Positions 16,950-26,433 of a stretch of DNA of 64,000 nt are shown piece by piece; the stretch's first letter is position 1; every line of letters begins with the position of its first letter. Both the position numbers and the translations under genes were made by a program. The notes under the pieces were generated by a model. That model saw only the letters and a list, made by a program, of their open reading frames with translations, did no database searches and was not told the origin of the DNA. This DNA is from Martelella radicis (lineage in GTDB: Bacteria; Pseudomonadota; Alphaproteobacteria; Rhizobiales; Rhizobiaceae): contig NZ_JACIDZ010000001.1 in the NCBI RefSeq assembly GCF_014196625.1, forward strand, positions 620,001 to 684,000, read 5' to 3'.

Positions 16950-19370
16950 ATGGTATTTCGGATAAAGCGGATTGAGTGCTCTGCGCTGGCGGCGAGCATG
17001 ATTGCCGTCCTGCTTTATGCTGGCGTGACGCTGGCACAGATGCCTGGCGACGGGCTCGTTGAGCATGACACTCCTGCCGTTACTGAGGATGCCGTACCGT
17101 CCGTAGGAGAAGAAGAGGCTGAAACGGAGGAGGCGAAAGAGGCGCGGCCGCTCAGTCTTCTTGATCGGACCGAACAGCAGATTGTTGGCGGTGTCCTGCC
17201 GGAGAGCACACTGAAAACGCTACGTGCCTCGCTGGCGCGCCAACGTGCCGCAGCCTTTGAGGTGATCGAGAGCGGCAGCGTGATTGTCCGTTCACTTGAG
17301 GCGGAGCTTTCAGCCCTGGGGCCTGTCCCAGACGACGGCTCAACCGAACCTGCCGCTATCGCAGAAGAGCGGGCACAATTGCGCGAAGCGCTGGCCGTTG
17401 CCAGAACGCCGATCATCGACGCTCGACAGAACTTCGAACGTAGCGAGGTGCTGATCCATGAAGTGGACCGGATATTGCGGGAACGGGGTTTCAACTCGCT
17501 GCTCCAGCGCCTGCCCACACCACTCAACCCCTTGAACTGGAACACGAGCGTCAACGAATTGACGACCTTGGTTATCGCACAGTCGATGGCACTCAGCGAA
17601 GCCCTTGGCGACCGCGAGGAGCGGGTCCCCTTGCCGATTTTGATCGGATTGTTCCTGCTCGGACTGATCGTCACCTATCTCGTTCACCCCTATGCGGTGA
17701 AAAAGGCAACGCAGTTTCTGGAACGTGGTCACACGGGCGTGCTGAAAGCCGGCACGTTGACGACAATTCATATTATCCGGTTCGTTCTACCAATTGTCGG
17801 CGGACTCATCATTGCAAGCCCATTTGCCATCGTCGGGATGGAAATTTCGTCACCGACCACGACCCAGATCGCCCTGGCGGTGCCTGTTGTCATCGCCTTT
17901 TCCTTCTGGATTGGCCATGTCGCCTTTTCGCCGAACTATCCGCAGGCCGCAATCGTCAGGCGGCGCGATGAACTTGCGCGCCGAGGCCTATGGGTGACGC
18001 ATTCGCTTGGCTGGGCGATCGCTCTGGTTAGCGCCATCAACCTGCTGCAACTCACCGGCATATTATCGCCCACACTGGAGAGCCTTCTTCTGTCGCTCGC
18101 CGTTGTCTGGGCGGCAGCCTGCTTTTTCGGTCTTGCTCAGATCATCGGCACCACCAACGCCGAAGAGGCGACCACAGCAGAGATGCCGACCTATCAGCGA
18201 GCCGCACAGGCCGGCGCCTTTGCTATCCGTCTCATTGCCATCATCGCCGCAGTTTCGGTTGCCATCGGCTATGCAGGTATTGCTAGACATGCGGTGACAT
18301 CACTGGCGCTGACGCTGGCATTGCTGGTGATACTGGTGGCCATTCACCGGTTGGGCATGGGCATTCCGGCCCGCGTGCTGAAGCATGATCTTTCTGCGTC
18401 AGAAAAGGGTATGACCGCTCTCATCCCCGTGGTGCTGGCTTGCATTCTTGGCATCGTCGCCATACCGCTTCTGGCGATGACCTGGGGGGTACGCCAGACC
18501 GATATAGGCGAGCTTTGGATGCTGATCCTGACCGGGTTCGATGTCGGTGGCATCCGGCTTTCGCTGATGTCGCTCATCATGCTGATCGGCGTGTTCGCCA
18601 TCGGTGTCTTTGTCACGCACTGGGTGCAGATTGCGGTGCAGACAAGCGTGATGCCGCGCACGAATGCAGATGCCGGTGTGCGGGCGGCGGTTGTTACATT
18701 CGTCGGATATCTGGGAGTCTTTCTCTCGGCGCTGTTTGCCGCAGGCGCTGCCGGCTTCAACCTTTCCAATCTCGCCATTGTAGCCGGTGCGCTTTCGGTC
18801 GGCATCGGCTTCGGTTTGCAGGCGATTGTCGCCAATTTCCTGTCGGGAATCATTCTTCTGATCGAAAGGCCGATCAAGGAGGGAGACTGGGTGGAAGTCA
18901 GCGGCTATTCGGGGCTGGTCCAGAAGATTTCAGTCCGTTCGACGCGCCTGCAGACCTTTGACCGCCATGATGTCATCATTCCCAATTCCGACCTTATCGC
19001 CGGAACGGTGAAGAACATGACGCTCGGCACCAGGCTTGGCCGGGTCATCGTACCTGTCTCTGTGGCCTACGGAACGGACACGCAGAAGGTCAAGGCGCTG
19101 CTATTGGAGATGGCGGTCGACCATCCGCTTGTGCTGAGCTATCCCGAGCCGGTGGTTCTGTTCCGCTCCCTTGGAGAGAGCAGCCTCGATTTCGACATGC
19201 GCTTCTTCATCAATGATGTCTTTGACACGCTTGGCGTTCAGTCAGACATGCTTTTCACCATCACCGAGCGGTTCACGCAGGAAGGCATCAGCATTCCGTT
19301 CCCGCAGCGCGATGTCCACATCACAATGGATGAGGCGTTGCGCGACCAACTGCGCGGAGACAAGGAATAG
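16950..19370 (+). CDS. MscS-family mechanosensitive ion channel with DUF3772 domain
   Basis: An 806-residue inner-membrane channel of the large MscS/MscK type that relieves turgor on osmotic down-shock. Residues 1-30 are a signal peptide (ending TLAQ). Residues 60-190 form a periplasmic helical domain of the DUF3772 kind (SLLDRTEQQIVGG, ALGPVPDDG). About nine hydrophobic segments follow between residues 230 and 640. The MscS core is at 600-800: a glycine/alanine pore helix (LAIVAGALSVGIGFGLQAIVANFLSG), then the beta domain GDWVEVSGYSGLVQKISVRSTRL and VIIPNSDLI. The gene ends one base before the stop of the convergent hydrolase. Confidence 0.92.
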   Translation: MVFRIKRIECSALAASMIAVLLYAGVTLAQMPGDGLVEHDTPAVTEDAVPSVGEEEAETEEAKEARPLSLLDRTEQQIVGGVLPESTLKTLRASLARQRAAAFEVIESGSVIVRSLEAELSALGPVPDDGSTEPAAIAEERAQLREALAVARTPIIDARQNFERSEVLIHEVDRILRERGFNSLLQRLPTPLNPLNWNTSVNELTTLVIAQSMALSEALGDREERVPLPILIGLFLLGLIVTYLVHPYAVKKATQFLERGHTGVLKAGTLTTIHIIRFVLPIVGGLIIASPFAIVGMEISSPTTTQIALAVPVVIAFSFWIGHVAFSPNYPQAAIVRRRDELARRGLWVTHSLGWAIALVSAINLLQLTGILSPTLESLLLSLAVVWAAACFFGLAQIIGTTNAEEATTAEMPTYQRAAQAGAFAIRLIAIIAAVSVAIGYAGIARHAVTSLALTLALLVILVAIHRLGMGIPARVLKHDLSASEKGMTALIPVVLACILGIVAIPLLAMTWGVRQTDIGELWMLILTGFDVGGIRLSLMSLIMLIGVFAIGVFVTHWVQIAVQTSVMPRTNADAGVRAAVVTFVGYLGVFLSALFAAGAAGFNLSNLAIVAGALSVGIGFGLQAIVANFLSGIILLIERPIKEGDWVEVSGYSGLVQKISVRSTRLQTFDRHDVIIPNSDLIAGTVKNMTLGTRLGRVIVPVSVAYGTDTQKVKALLLEMAVDHPLVLSYPEPVVLFRSLGESSLDFDMRFFINDVFDTLGVQSDMLFTITERFTQEGISIPFPQRDVHITMDEALRDQLRGDKE

Positions 19371-19371
19371 A

Positions 19372-21762
19372 TCAATCCGCCCCGCGCTTGATCGTCAGCT
19401 GAAAGTCGGCTGAGCCCGTCTCCTTGGCCTGACCCAGAAGGAATACGCGGATTTCATATCGACCGTCCTGATCGAGCGTCCCCTTGTAGCCCTGCTCGCC
19501 GCCCCACGTGCTGAAGATCGCTTCGGGATTGCCATAGTGAAGCAGGTTGAAATTGGCAGAAGGCGTCGAAGCCTCGATGGCGATGTCGATCATATCACCC
19601 TTTGCGGCTTCGAAGACATAAGAACGCGCATCGCTTTTGACGATCCGGTCCTCGATCACCGCCGTTCCATCGGCACTGAAAGCGACAGGCTGAGGATCAA
19701 GGCCCAGTTGCTCGGGCGTCACAATACTGGCCTGGTCGTTCATGCCGTCATCGCCGTATTCCTGCCGGGCGTCAGTGCCCGCACCGACCCAACTGGCAAT
19801 GTGATAGTTTTTCGCCTTGGTTGCTTCGCTGCAGCTATTGTCGAAGCGGCGCGTCGGATCATTGAAAAAGGCAACGGCCATGTCGCCAACGCATTTCTGG
19901 AAGATGAGCGCGCCGTGGCCTGCTTCGTGAATCAGAAATGACTGGCCATTCGCCAACGGTTCCACCGCATCGGCGGCCCAGCTTTGCGCCGTCTGCACAT
20001 CCCAGGTGCTGCCAAAGGAGAGTGTGGGCACCTCGCTTGTGACCGGCTCGTGAAATCCGCTCTGCGGCAGCTTCTCGAAGAGATCGCAATTTGCATAGAG
20101 GCCGGCAGCAGTCGAAACTGCAACCCAGGTCAGCTCGGGATAGGCAAGATTGTCGATGACCTCCTGATAGCCGGCCGGGGAGTTATAGGGCATGTCCTCC
20201 TGACAGGCGTAAATCAGAAGGTCGACGCCGGTGATGAACTCACCAGTATATTTGAAGCTATCGGTCGAGATTGCTGCAAAGGTCGCTTCGACCTCGCTCT
20301 CCGACATCGCTGAAATCAATGCCTCCAGCCGTTCCAGCGTGGCGCCCTCGAAATAGCGCTCAACGAACGTACGCAGCAATTGCTTGTCTGGTGCCTCGGT
20401 TTGCAGGCTTACATAATCCGTTGCCATGGTGGAGATCAGCGCTCTGTCGCCCTTCACCATCGGTATGGTTGCCTCGGTTAACTCCTGATCGAAAAGGGCG
20501 GCCAACGGACCGTTGATTGTTTCATCATGCACGGAATCCTTCAGATCATGAATGATGTCCCGGAGCGCTCGGAGCGCGCGTTGCTGAATCACGATGTCTG
20601 ATACCGCGCTCTCGGCAAGCGCCTGCTGGCTGTCCGACAGCTTTTCTGCAGCAGCGGCGACATGGCCTTCACCTAGAACTGGCAGGACAAAGCCATTCTT
20701 GAACAGCAACTCGACGGTTGGCGTCGGGCCACCGTTATTCAGTTCATAAAAATAGGCCGGAAGATAGGGCGTGATGCTGGGCGTGCGATATGACTGATTT
20801 CGGGTGACGAGAGGCGCCATGATCTGGTCGACGTCGAGCTTGGTGTCATCGATGATGAGCTCGCCCGCCGCTGCTTTTCCAAGAACCTCGCCGATAACGC
20901 GATCAAGTTCAGGATAAGCCGCGTTGCAGGCCTCGTTCTCTGCACAGTCATTCGCCAGGCTGACCAAAGCCTCGTCGATTGGCGTCGCGATTGTATCGTA
21001 AAGCTTGACGACCGGCGAAGCGACACCATCGATCACGGCAGCACGCAGGCCCTCCGGTGCAGACCGCATCACTTCAAGCGTCAGCTTGGTGCCATAGGAG
21101 ATGCCGTAAAGATTATAGCTGTCATAGCCCAAAGTATTCAAAATGGCCGGAACATCCCGGGCATTCTGGACCGTATTGTATTTTGCAATATCGATCTCAG
21201 CCGCTTCCAGCTCGGAAAGACAGGCGGCCAATTGTTCATCCACTTCGCCGTCGGCCGCAGACATGATGTCCGGATCCACTTCACCATCCGGAGCAAGGGC
21301 AATATCGAGGAAGTTCTCGTTGATGGCATTGAAGCAGGTGACCGACTGGCTCGACAAACCCGCCGCCCGTTGGTCCCACATGACGACGTCACGGGTCTGG
21401 CGGAAGGGGTCGAACACCTGCGCCACGCCCTCAAGCGATTCCAGAGTGCCAGCTCCAGGTCCGCCGTGAAGATAGACCACCGGATCCGGTTCCGGGACGC
21501 TTGAGTGCGATTTCAGGACCGTAAAGAACAGACCGATGTGCTTGCCGTCCGGCGTATCATGATCTTCGGGAACGGAAACCAGACCGCAAACAATCGTCTT
21601 TCCCTCTATTTCCTCCATGCCGATCGGTCGAGGGCAAGCCTTGATCTGCACCGGAACCAGGGGATCGACACCGCCGCTCGCGACTGCGGGAAAAGCATCA
21701 TCTATCGCGCTCGGCGCAGAAAGAGCGGCGAGCAAAGCCGCCATTTGTGTGAAATCCAGCAT
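19372..21762 (-). CDS. Secreted TAP-like alpha/beta hydrolase (proline-iminopeptidase-like)
   Basis: A 796-residue alpha/beta hydrolase. The oxyanion motif HGGPGAG is at residues 99-105 and the nucleophile motif GISYG at 220-224 with Ser222. The catalytic histidine is probably in HEAGHGAL near residue 615, inside the TAP-like C-terminal part typical of SlpD/tripeptidyl aminopeptidases. The last 120 residues look like a beta-sandwich extension similar to pre-peptidase C-terminal domains (YVFEAAKGDMIDIAIEAS). The N-terminus is a weak signal peptide. It may cleave N-terminal peptides or esters outside the cytoplasm. No operon partner is evident; it converges on the MscS gene. Confidence 0.88.
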   Translation of the reverse strand: MLDFTQMAALLAALSAPSAIDDAFPAVASGGVDPLVPVQIKACPRPIGMEEIEGKTIVCGLVSVPEDHDTPDGKHIGLFFTVLKSHSSVPEPDPVVYLHGGPGAGTLESLEGVAQVFDPFRQTRDVVMWDQRAAGLSSQSVTCFNAINENFLDIALAPDGEVDPDIMSAADGEVDEQLAACLSELEAAEIDIAKYNTVQNARDVPAILNTLGYDSYNLYGISYGTKLTLEVMRSAPEGLRAAVIDGVASPVVKLYDTIATPIDEALVSLANDCAENEACNAAYPELDRVIGEVLGKAAAGELIIDDTKLDVDQIMAPLVTRNQSYRTPSITPYLPAYFYELNNGGPTPTVELLFKNGFVLPVLGEGHVAAAAEKLSDSQQALAESAVSDIVIQQRALRALRDIIHDLKDSVHDETINGPLAALFDQELTEATIPMVKGDRALISTMATDYVSLQTEAPDKQLLRTFVERYFEGATLERLEALISAMSESEVEATFAAISTDSFKYTGEFITGVDLLIYACQEDMPYNSPAGYQEVIDNLAYPELTWVAVSTAAGLYANCDLFEKLPQSGFHEPVTSEVPTLSFGSTWDVQTAQSWAADAVEPLANGQSFLIHEAGHGALIFQKCVGDMAVAFFNDPTRRFDNSCSEATKAKNYHIASWVGAGTDARQEYGDDGMNDQASIVTPEQLGLDPQPVAFSADGTAVIEDRIVKSDARSYVFEAAKGDMIDIAIEASTPSANFNLLHYGNPEAIFSTWGGEQGYKGTLDQDGRYEIRVFLLGQAKETGSADFQLTIKRGAD

Positions 21763-21900
21763 TGACCCCTCCAGGCTGCAGTAAGTAGCTTTTATTCTTG
21801 GTCAATCGGCGAATCTGCAGCTTGCCTGATTGAAGCTTTTGTAACCTTATCATCGGTTCGGCGTTTTCCTCTCAAGCTGAGAGTTTCACCTGGTCTTGCC

Positions 21901-22236
21901 TCAGAATCGCACCGTTCCGCTGCCGATTTCCAAGCCACCATAGGTGGCGCTTTTCGGTGCGCCGTCACCATCGTAAAGCACGGTCGCATTGCCGCCCTGA
22001 CCGCCTGTGCAGGACAGAGCACGAAGCTCGCTGCCGTTTGGTTCTGCATCGGTGTAGATCGCAGAGCAAAATGCGCCGTCCGCGGTTATGCCAAGGGCGT
22101 AGCTTCCATCCGCACGTTCCCTGATGAACCCGCTGGCCGTGCCCCCGCTGCTATTCGGGCCAATCCCGCTTGAACTATGCCCAGAGCAGGCGGTCGCGAA
22201 CAGCAATAGCGGTATCGTAAGTGCAGATCTTTTCAT
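21901..22236 (-). CDS. Small predicted lipoprotein, 111 residues
   Basis: The start MKRSALTIPLLL is followed by a hydrophobic segment and a lipobox-like LFATAC-S at residue about 17, so the mature protein should be lipid-anchored. The rest is glycine- and serine-rich with two cysteines that could form a disulfide (CSAIY, LSCTGG). The frame extends upstream to 22398, but the signal sequence fixes the start at 22236. I do not recognise the family; its role is unknown. Confidence 0.65.
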   Translation of the reverse strand: MKRSALTIPLLLFATACSGHSSSGIGPNSSGGTASGFIRERADGSYALGITADGAFCSAIYTDAEPNGSELRALSCTGGQGGNATVLYDGDGAPKSATYGGLEIGSGTVRF

Positions 22237-22398
22237 ACCGACACACCCCATCGGACTAGCTTTGATCTTCGGAAACCGAAAATGGATGCCATTAAAGCAG
22301 AACGAGAAGTAAGGTTCGCATGATATCCCGGTTACGCCAAGCAAAACATTGGTGAGTTCATTCTGGCCGATATGCCAGAAATGCTTCTCCCGATGCAT

Positions 22399-23030
22399 AT
22401 GTCGTATTCCAAGGCCCCGGGTACCGCCCCTCTCGCCGTACTATTGGATGCTATTTCTGTAGTTGGTGAGCGTAACACTCGCGGATCGACCAAAGGTTAG
22501 AAGCTGCCGACACTGTTGGAGAAATGCGACTAAACGCCAACGATGGCTTTCGACCAAAAGCTCAGAGACAGGAGCCGTTGCTTAGGTGGTAGAGGCTAAA
22601 ATAAACATCCTGGCGCATGCTGATGCTCACCGGAAGCATTGAAGATTGCTCAGCCAATGACAGCTTTCAGGAGCCGGTGAGGTCGCGCACTACGTCCGAC
22701 TTGGGGGCGCTAAGCTGTCGTTCCCAGATGCCGCGCCAGGAGAAATCCGGGCGCATATATGCGGTTGGGGGTGCGTTCAGGATGCTTTGCCCCCACGCTT
22801 TGGGCTTCCGCCTCTTCACGCAAGCCGGGGCAGGAGCCGAACTTTGATTCAAGTTCAAACATGACAGAATCCCCATCTTCATCGTGATCTGATCCGATAA
22901 AGCCACAAGTATCTGATTTAATTTGACTTTCAAAGAATATTTGCATTTTCCGAGAAATCGCTCGACTCGGGGGTGCACGAAAATGGCGATTTCGTGCATT
23001 CTTATGCTTCATTGTCATCAGATAATGAGA
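22399..23030. other. Intergenic stretch with one strong hairpin
   Basis: No gene is supported between the lipoprotein and the tRNA-like sequence. At 22974-22998 a 9-bp perfect inverted repeat (TGCACGAAA / TTTCGTGCA, 7-base loop) lies about 33 bases beyond the 3' end of the tRNA-like element on the minus strand. It has no T-tract, so a role in termination or processing is only possible. Confidence 0.4.
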
Positions 23031-23106
23031 TGGCGACCCCTGCAGGATTCGAACCTGCGACCGTCGGCTTAGAAGGCCACGACGAATCCCCTTAAGCACA
23101 GGGGCT
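23031..23106 (-). tRNA. tRNA-Arg(TCT)-like sequence with degenerate D-arm (possible pseudo-tRNA)
   Basis: The 76-base sequence including an encoded CCA follows canonical tRNA numbering without insertion. The anticodon loop CTTCTAA puts TCT at positions 34-36. The T-arm GCAGG-TTCGAAT-CCTGC is perfect. The acceptor stem (AGCCCCT with AGGGGTC) pairs at six of seven positions counting one G-T. In contrast the D-stem (GCTT with TCGT) hardly pairs, position 8 is G instead of T, and the anticodon stem has one mismatch. A14 and G18-G19 are kept. This may be a decaying tRNA-Arg gene or an attachment-site remnant formed by integration into such a gene. Confidence 0.5.
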
Positions 23107-23442
23107 CCGGACATTCTAGGTGTAAACCGCTCTCCGCAGAAACATTGGACTTTTTGTAGGTCCTGTAAACCAGATTGGCCAGAAATCCCCTAGCCTATTC
23201 GCGCGTCCGAACAGAGGGGAATTGCCGCAAAAGCGACCTGATGAAGGCGATCCGTTTCCACCCTGCCATGAAACGCGGAAGCTAGAAGGACGCGAAATCG
23301 CCTCTCGCCCCTCGCTTTGTCGGCCAGATGGCATTTTGGATTTGAAAACATCCGGTTCGGAGTGCTAACGGACTGCCAACCTTTTCCAAGCGGTTTCCTG
23401 CAGGTTTTCTCGCCGGTTTCCAGCACAGCAGAAGAGAATCCG

Positions 23443-24543
23443 ATGGCAGAACATGTCTCCGGCCTGGCCGAGCGGTCGGTTGCTGAACCCGGCTCGCCGA
23501 TGGTCAGCTTTGAAAATGTGACCAAGACCTTCAACAGCCGGGAAACCGGCAGGAAGGCTTTCAGGGCACTCGACAATATCAGCTACAGTGTCCCGCGCGG
23601 CGCAATCACCGGCATTATCGGGCGCTCTGGCGCGGGCAAGTCGACGCTTGTGCGCCTGGTCAACGGTCTCGAGCGCCCGAGTGAAGGCCGCGTCATCGTT
23701 GATGGCACGGATGTCGCTGCGCTTGACGAGGTGGCGCTTCGCTCCGTCCGGCGCTCGATCGGGATGATTTTCCAGCACTTCAACCTGCTGTCGTCGCGCA
23801 CGGTCTACGACAATGTCGCCATGCCGCTCGAGATTGCGGGCATGGCAAAGCAGGATATCAAGAAGCGGATCGAGCCGCTGATCGATCTCGTCGGCTTGTC
23901 GGAGCGCACGCGCCATTACCCGGCCCAGCTTTCCGGCGGACAGAAGCAGCGGGTCGGCATCGCCCGCGCGCTGGCCTCCGAGCCGAAGCTGCTTCTGTCG
24001 GACGAGGCAACATCGGCGCTCGACCCGGAAACGACCCAGCAAATTCTCGGCCTCCTGAAGACGATCAACCGCGATCTCGGCCTGACCGTGCTGCTGATCA
24101 CGCATGAAATGGAAGTGGTCAAGGCCGTCACCTCGCGGGTCGCGGTGATGGACAAGGGTCAGATCGTCGAGAGCGGCCGCACCTTCGATGTCTTCACCGC
24201 GCCTGAGAACGAGACCACCCGCTCGATGCTGGCGGCCCTGCCGGGCGGCAGCCTGCCGGACTGGATCGGCCGGCAGGTGATCGCCGACCCCAAGCCCGGC
24301 TGCAATGCGCTTCTCCGCCTGCGTTTCTTTGGCGAGACCGCTGACCAACCATTGGTCTCGCGGCTGATGACGGTGCTCGCAAGCCCGGTCAATATCATCG
24401 CCGGCACTGTCGACGAGATCGCGGGAGAACCCTATGGCACGCTCTATGTCGCCTATTCCGCAGATCCGGCGGTGATGCAGAAGGCGGATCAATTCTATGC
24501 CCAAACCGGTCTGAACGCGGAGGTCGTCGGCTATGTCGCCTGA
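23443..24543 (+). CDS. metN: Methionine ABC importer ATP-binding protein
   Basis: The 366-residue ATPase of the D/L-methionine importer MetNIQ. The nucleotide-binding domain shows Walker [10 protein letters not shown], the Q-loop, signature LSGGQKQR and Walker [13 protein letters not shown]. The C-terminal about 100 residues form the NIL (C2) domain that binds methionine and inhibits transport when the cell is replete (transinhibition). I place the start at ATG 23443; an internal start at 23500 ([11 protein letters not shown]) would give the length typical for the family. It overlaps metI by 11 bases. No SAM-responsive riboswitch is recognisable upstream. Confidence 0.93.
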   Translation: MAEHVSGLAERSVAEPGSPMVSFENVTKTFNSRETGRKAFRALDNISYSVPRGAITGIIGRSGAGKSTLVRLVNGLERPSEGRVIVDGTDVAALDEVALRSVRRSIGMIFQHFNLLSSRTVYDNVAMPLEIAGMAKQDIKKRIEPLIDLVGLSERTRHYPAQLSGGQKQRVGIARALASEPKLLLSDEATSALDPETTQQILGLLKTINRDLGLTVLLITHEMEVVKAVTSRVAVMDKGQIVESGRTFDVFTAPENETTRSMLAALPGGSLPDWIGRQVIADPKPGCNALLRLRFFGETADQPLVSRLMTVLASPVNIIAGTVDEIAGEPYGTLYVAYSADPAVMQKADQFYAQTGLNAEVVGYVA

Positions 24544-25201
24544 TATGCTCATCTCTCTTCTGACCAAAGGTACGCTGCAGACACTGCACATGGTCATCGT
24601 CTCCGGCCTGATCGGAACCGCGCTCGGCCTGCCGATCGGCATTTTCCTTGCGACCAGCGGCAAGGGCGAGCTTCTGCAGGCGCCGATGCTCAACCGCATC
24701 GTCGGCCTGATCGTCAACGCGGCACGGTCTACCCCCTTCATCATCCTCGTGGTCGCGATCATTCCGTTCACGCGGCTGGTCGCGGGCACGTCGATCGGCA
24801 CCCAGGCCGCGATCGTGCCGCTGACGGTTGCCACCATCCCCTTCTTCGCGCGCCTTGTGGAAAGCGCGATCCGGGAGGTCGACAAGGGGCTGATCGAGGC
24901 CGCGCGCGCGATGGGCGCGACGCCGATGCAGATCGTCATCAAGGTGCTGCTGGCGGAATCAAAGCCCGCCATCACGCTCGCCTTCACGCTCACCATCGTC
25001 AGCCTGATCGGCTATTCCGCCATGGTCGGCGCCGTCGGCGGCGGTGGTCTTGGCGATCTCGGCATTCGCTATGGCTATCAGCGCTTCATGCCCGGCGTCA
25101 TGCTGGCGGTTGTCGTCGTGCTGATCGTGCTGGTGCAGGCCATCCAGAGTGCCGGCGACCGTCTGGCGCGCAGCTTCGACAAGAAGAACCGCAGCCAGTA
25201 A
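24533..25201 (+). CDS. metI: Methionine ABC importer permease
   Basis: A 222-residue inner-membrane permease with five predicted transmembrane helices. The EAA coupling loop that contacts MetN is visible as [10 protein letters not shown] near residue 122. Length and order equal the MetI family. It overlaps the end of metN, consistent with translational coupling, and is followed by an intercistronic hairpin before metQ. Confidence 0.94.
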   Translation: MSPDMLISLLTKGTLQTLHMVIVSGLIGTALGLPIGIFLATSGKGELLQAPMLNRIVGLIVNAARSTPFIILVVAIIPFTRLVAGTSIGTQAAIVPLTVATIPFFARLVESAIREVDKGLIEAARAMGATPMQIVIKVLLAESKPAITLAFTLTIVSLIGYSAMVGAVGGGGLGDLGIRYGYQRFMPGVMLAVVVVLIVLVQAIQSAGDRLARSFDKKNRSQ

Positions 25202-25345
25202 GGCCATCGTCGGAGTGGCGTAGGATGTGAATTCCTCGGCCTTTGGATTGGCAAGAAATTGCGCCAAAGGCCCAACTTTGAAAACCGGATTTCTTCGAAA
25301 CCATCCGGCTGTTCGATAAATCAACAAAACCATCAGGAAACACAG

Positions 25346-25366
25346 CGCACCGGCGAAACCGGTGCG
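25346..25366 (+). promoter_or_regulatory. Intercistronic hairpin before metQ
   Basis: CGCACCGG-CGAAA-CCGGTGCG is a perfect 8-bp stem with a 5-base loop. It lies in the 186-base gap between metI and metQ, 21 bases before the metQ start codon. It has no T-tract. Hairpins in this position often stabilise the binding-protein transcript so that it is made in excess over the membrane proteins. Confidence 0.45.
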
Positions 25367-25387
25367 CCGGCGTCAAGGACAATAGAA

Positions 25388-26176
25388 ATGAAACTCGCAA
25401 CCCCATTTGCCGTACTCGCCATTGCATCCAGCCTTGCCGCCGGGACGGCCCTTGCGAAAGACACGATCACCGTCGGCGTCACGCCCGGCGCGCATGAGGA
25501 AATTCTCGAAGAGGTTCAGAAGCTTGCCAAGGAACAGGGCCTTGATGTCGAGATCGCAACCTTTAGCGATTACGTCGTGCCCAACCAGGCGCTGAATGAC
25601 GGCGACCTCGATCTCAACAGCTTCCAGCACGTGCCGTATCTCGACAACCAGGTTGCCGATCGTGGCTACGACCTGAAGGCCGTCGGCAAGACGATCATCA
25701 CGCCGATGGGCATTTATTCGAACAAGGTCGAAAGTGTCGATGACATTCCGGAAAACAGCCGCGTCGCGATCCCGAACGATCCGACCAATGGCGGCCGTGC
25801 GCTGCTCCTGCTGCAGGCCAAGGGCGTCATCAAGCTGGCCGATGGCGCCGGGCTGAAGGCTACGCCGCTGGATATCGTTGACAATCCCAAGAACATCGAC
25901 ATTCTAGAGCTGGATGCGGCACAGCTGCCGCGTGTTCTCAATGATGTTTCGGTCGCCGCCATCAACACTAATTATGCGCTTGATGCCGGCTTTAACCCGA
26001 TCGAGGACTCGATCGCTATCGAGAGCCCCGACAGCCCTTACGCCAACGTGATCGTCGCACGCACGGAGGATGCGGACGCCGACTGGGTCAAGCAGTTCGT
26101 CGAAATCTATCAATCCAATGAGATTCGCAGCTTCATCGAAAATACTTATGGTGGTGCGGTCGTCCCGGTCTTCTGA
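25388..26176 (+). CDS. metQ: Methionine-binding periplasmic protein
   Basis: A 262-residue substrate-binding protein of the NlpA/MetQ family. The signal peptide (MKLATPFAVLAIASSLAAGTALA) has no cysteine, so this is a soluble periplasmic form rather than a lipoprotein, as in other rhizobia. Hallmark motifs include VTPGAHEEILE, DLDLNSFQHVPYLD and NDPTNGGRALLLLQ. Start ATG 25388 follows AAGGACA. It delivers methionine to MetNI encoded just upstream. Confidence 0.94.
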   Translation: MKLATPFAVLAIASSLAAGTALAKDTITVGVTPGAHEEILEEVQKLAKEQGLDVEIATFSDYVVPNQALNDGDLDLNSFQHVPYLDNQVADRGYDLKAVGKTIITPMGIYSNKVESVDDIPENSRVAIPNDPTNGGRALLLLQAKGVIKLADGAGLKATPLDIVDNPKNIDILELDAAQLPRVLNDVSVAAINTNYALDAGFNPIEDSIAIESPDSPYANVIVARTEDADADWVKQFVEIYQSNEIRSFIENTYGGAVVPVF

Positions 26177-26265
26177 TCAGGCCCTCATGAACGGGAAACG
26201 TCTCTGCCATACTGCGGCCGACTTGTCGCGGTGAAGGGGGTTCCCTGCAGCAACGACCTTGTTTC

Positions 26266-26294
26266 GCCGAGGCAGCAATCATGTCTGCCTCGGC
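26266..26294. terminator. Strong hairpin between metQ and the adenine methylase
   Basis: GCCGAGGCAG and CTGCCTCGGC form a perfect 10-bp stem with a 9-base loop. The T-tract is missing: AAAGCTTTC follows on the plus strand and GAAAC on the minus strand. It lies between convergent genes and may stop transcription from both sides, or mark the prophage border. Neither role is proven. Confidence 0.4.
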
Positions 26295-26433
26295 AAAGCT
26301 TTCAGAGGTAGGTTCGTCTTTGACAAGGCCGCGTCCGTGGGGGCTCCGTCGACCCGCCGCAGTAGGGTCGTCGCGACACGCAGCTTGAGTTTTGGGTCTT
26401 CGATAGACCGGTGGCCTGACCATTGGTGAGGAT

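Noticed and set aside
22710-23114. Minus-strand frame containing RSQVRILQGSP
   Set aside because: This peptide is the usual artefact of translating a tRNA T-arm region; it supports the tRNA-like call, not a protein.
23116-23442. Upstream extension of metN to 23317 and a possible SAM riboswitch in its leader
   Set aside because: The extension has no coding character, and I see no SAM-I or SAM-II pseudoknot core or associated terminator.
26266-26294. 10-bp hairpin as prophage attL core
   Set aside because: No matching copy near the right part of the window could be found, and the true right end is not visible.
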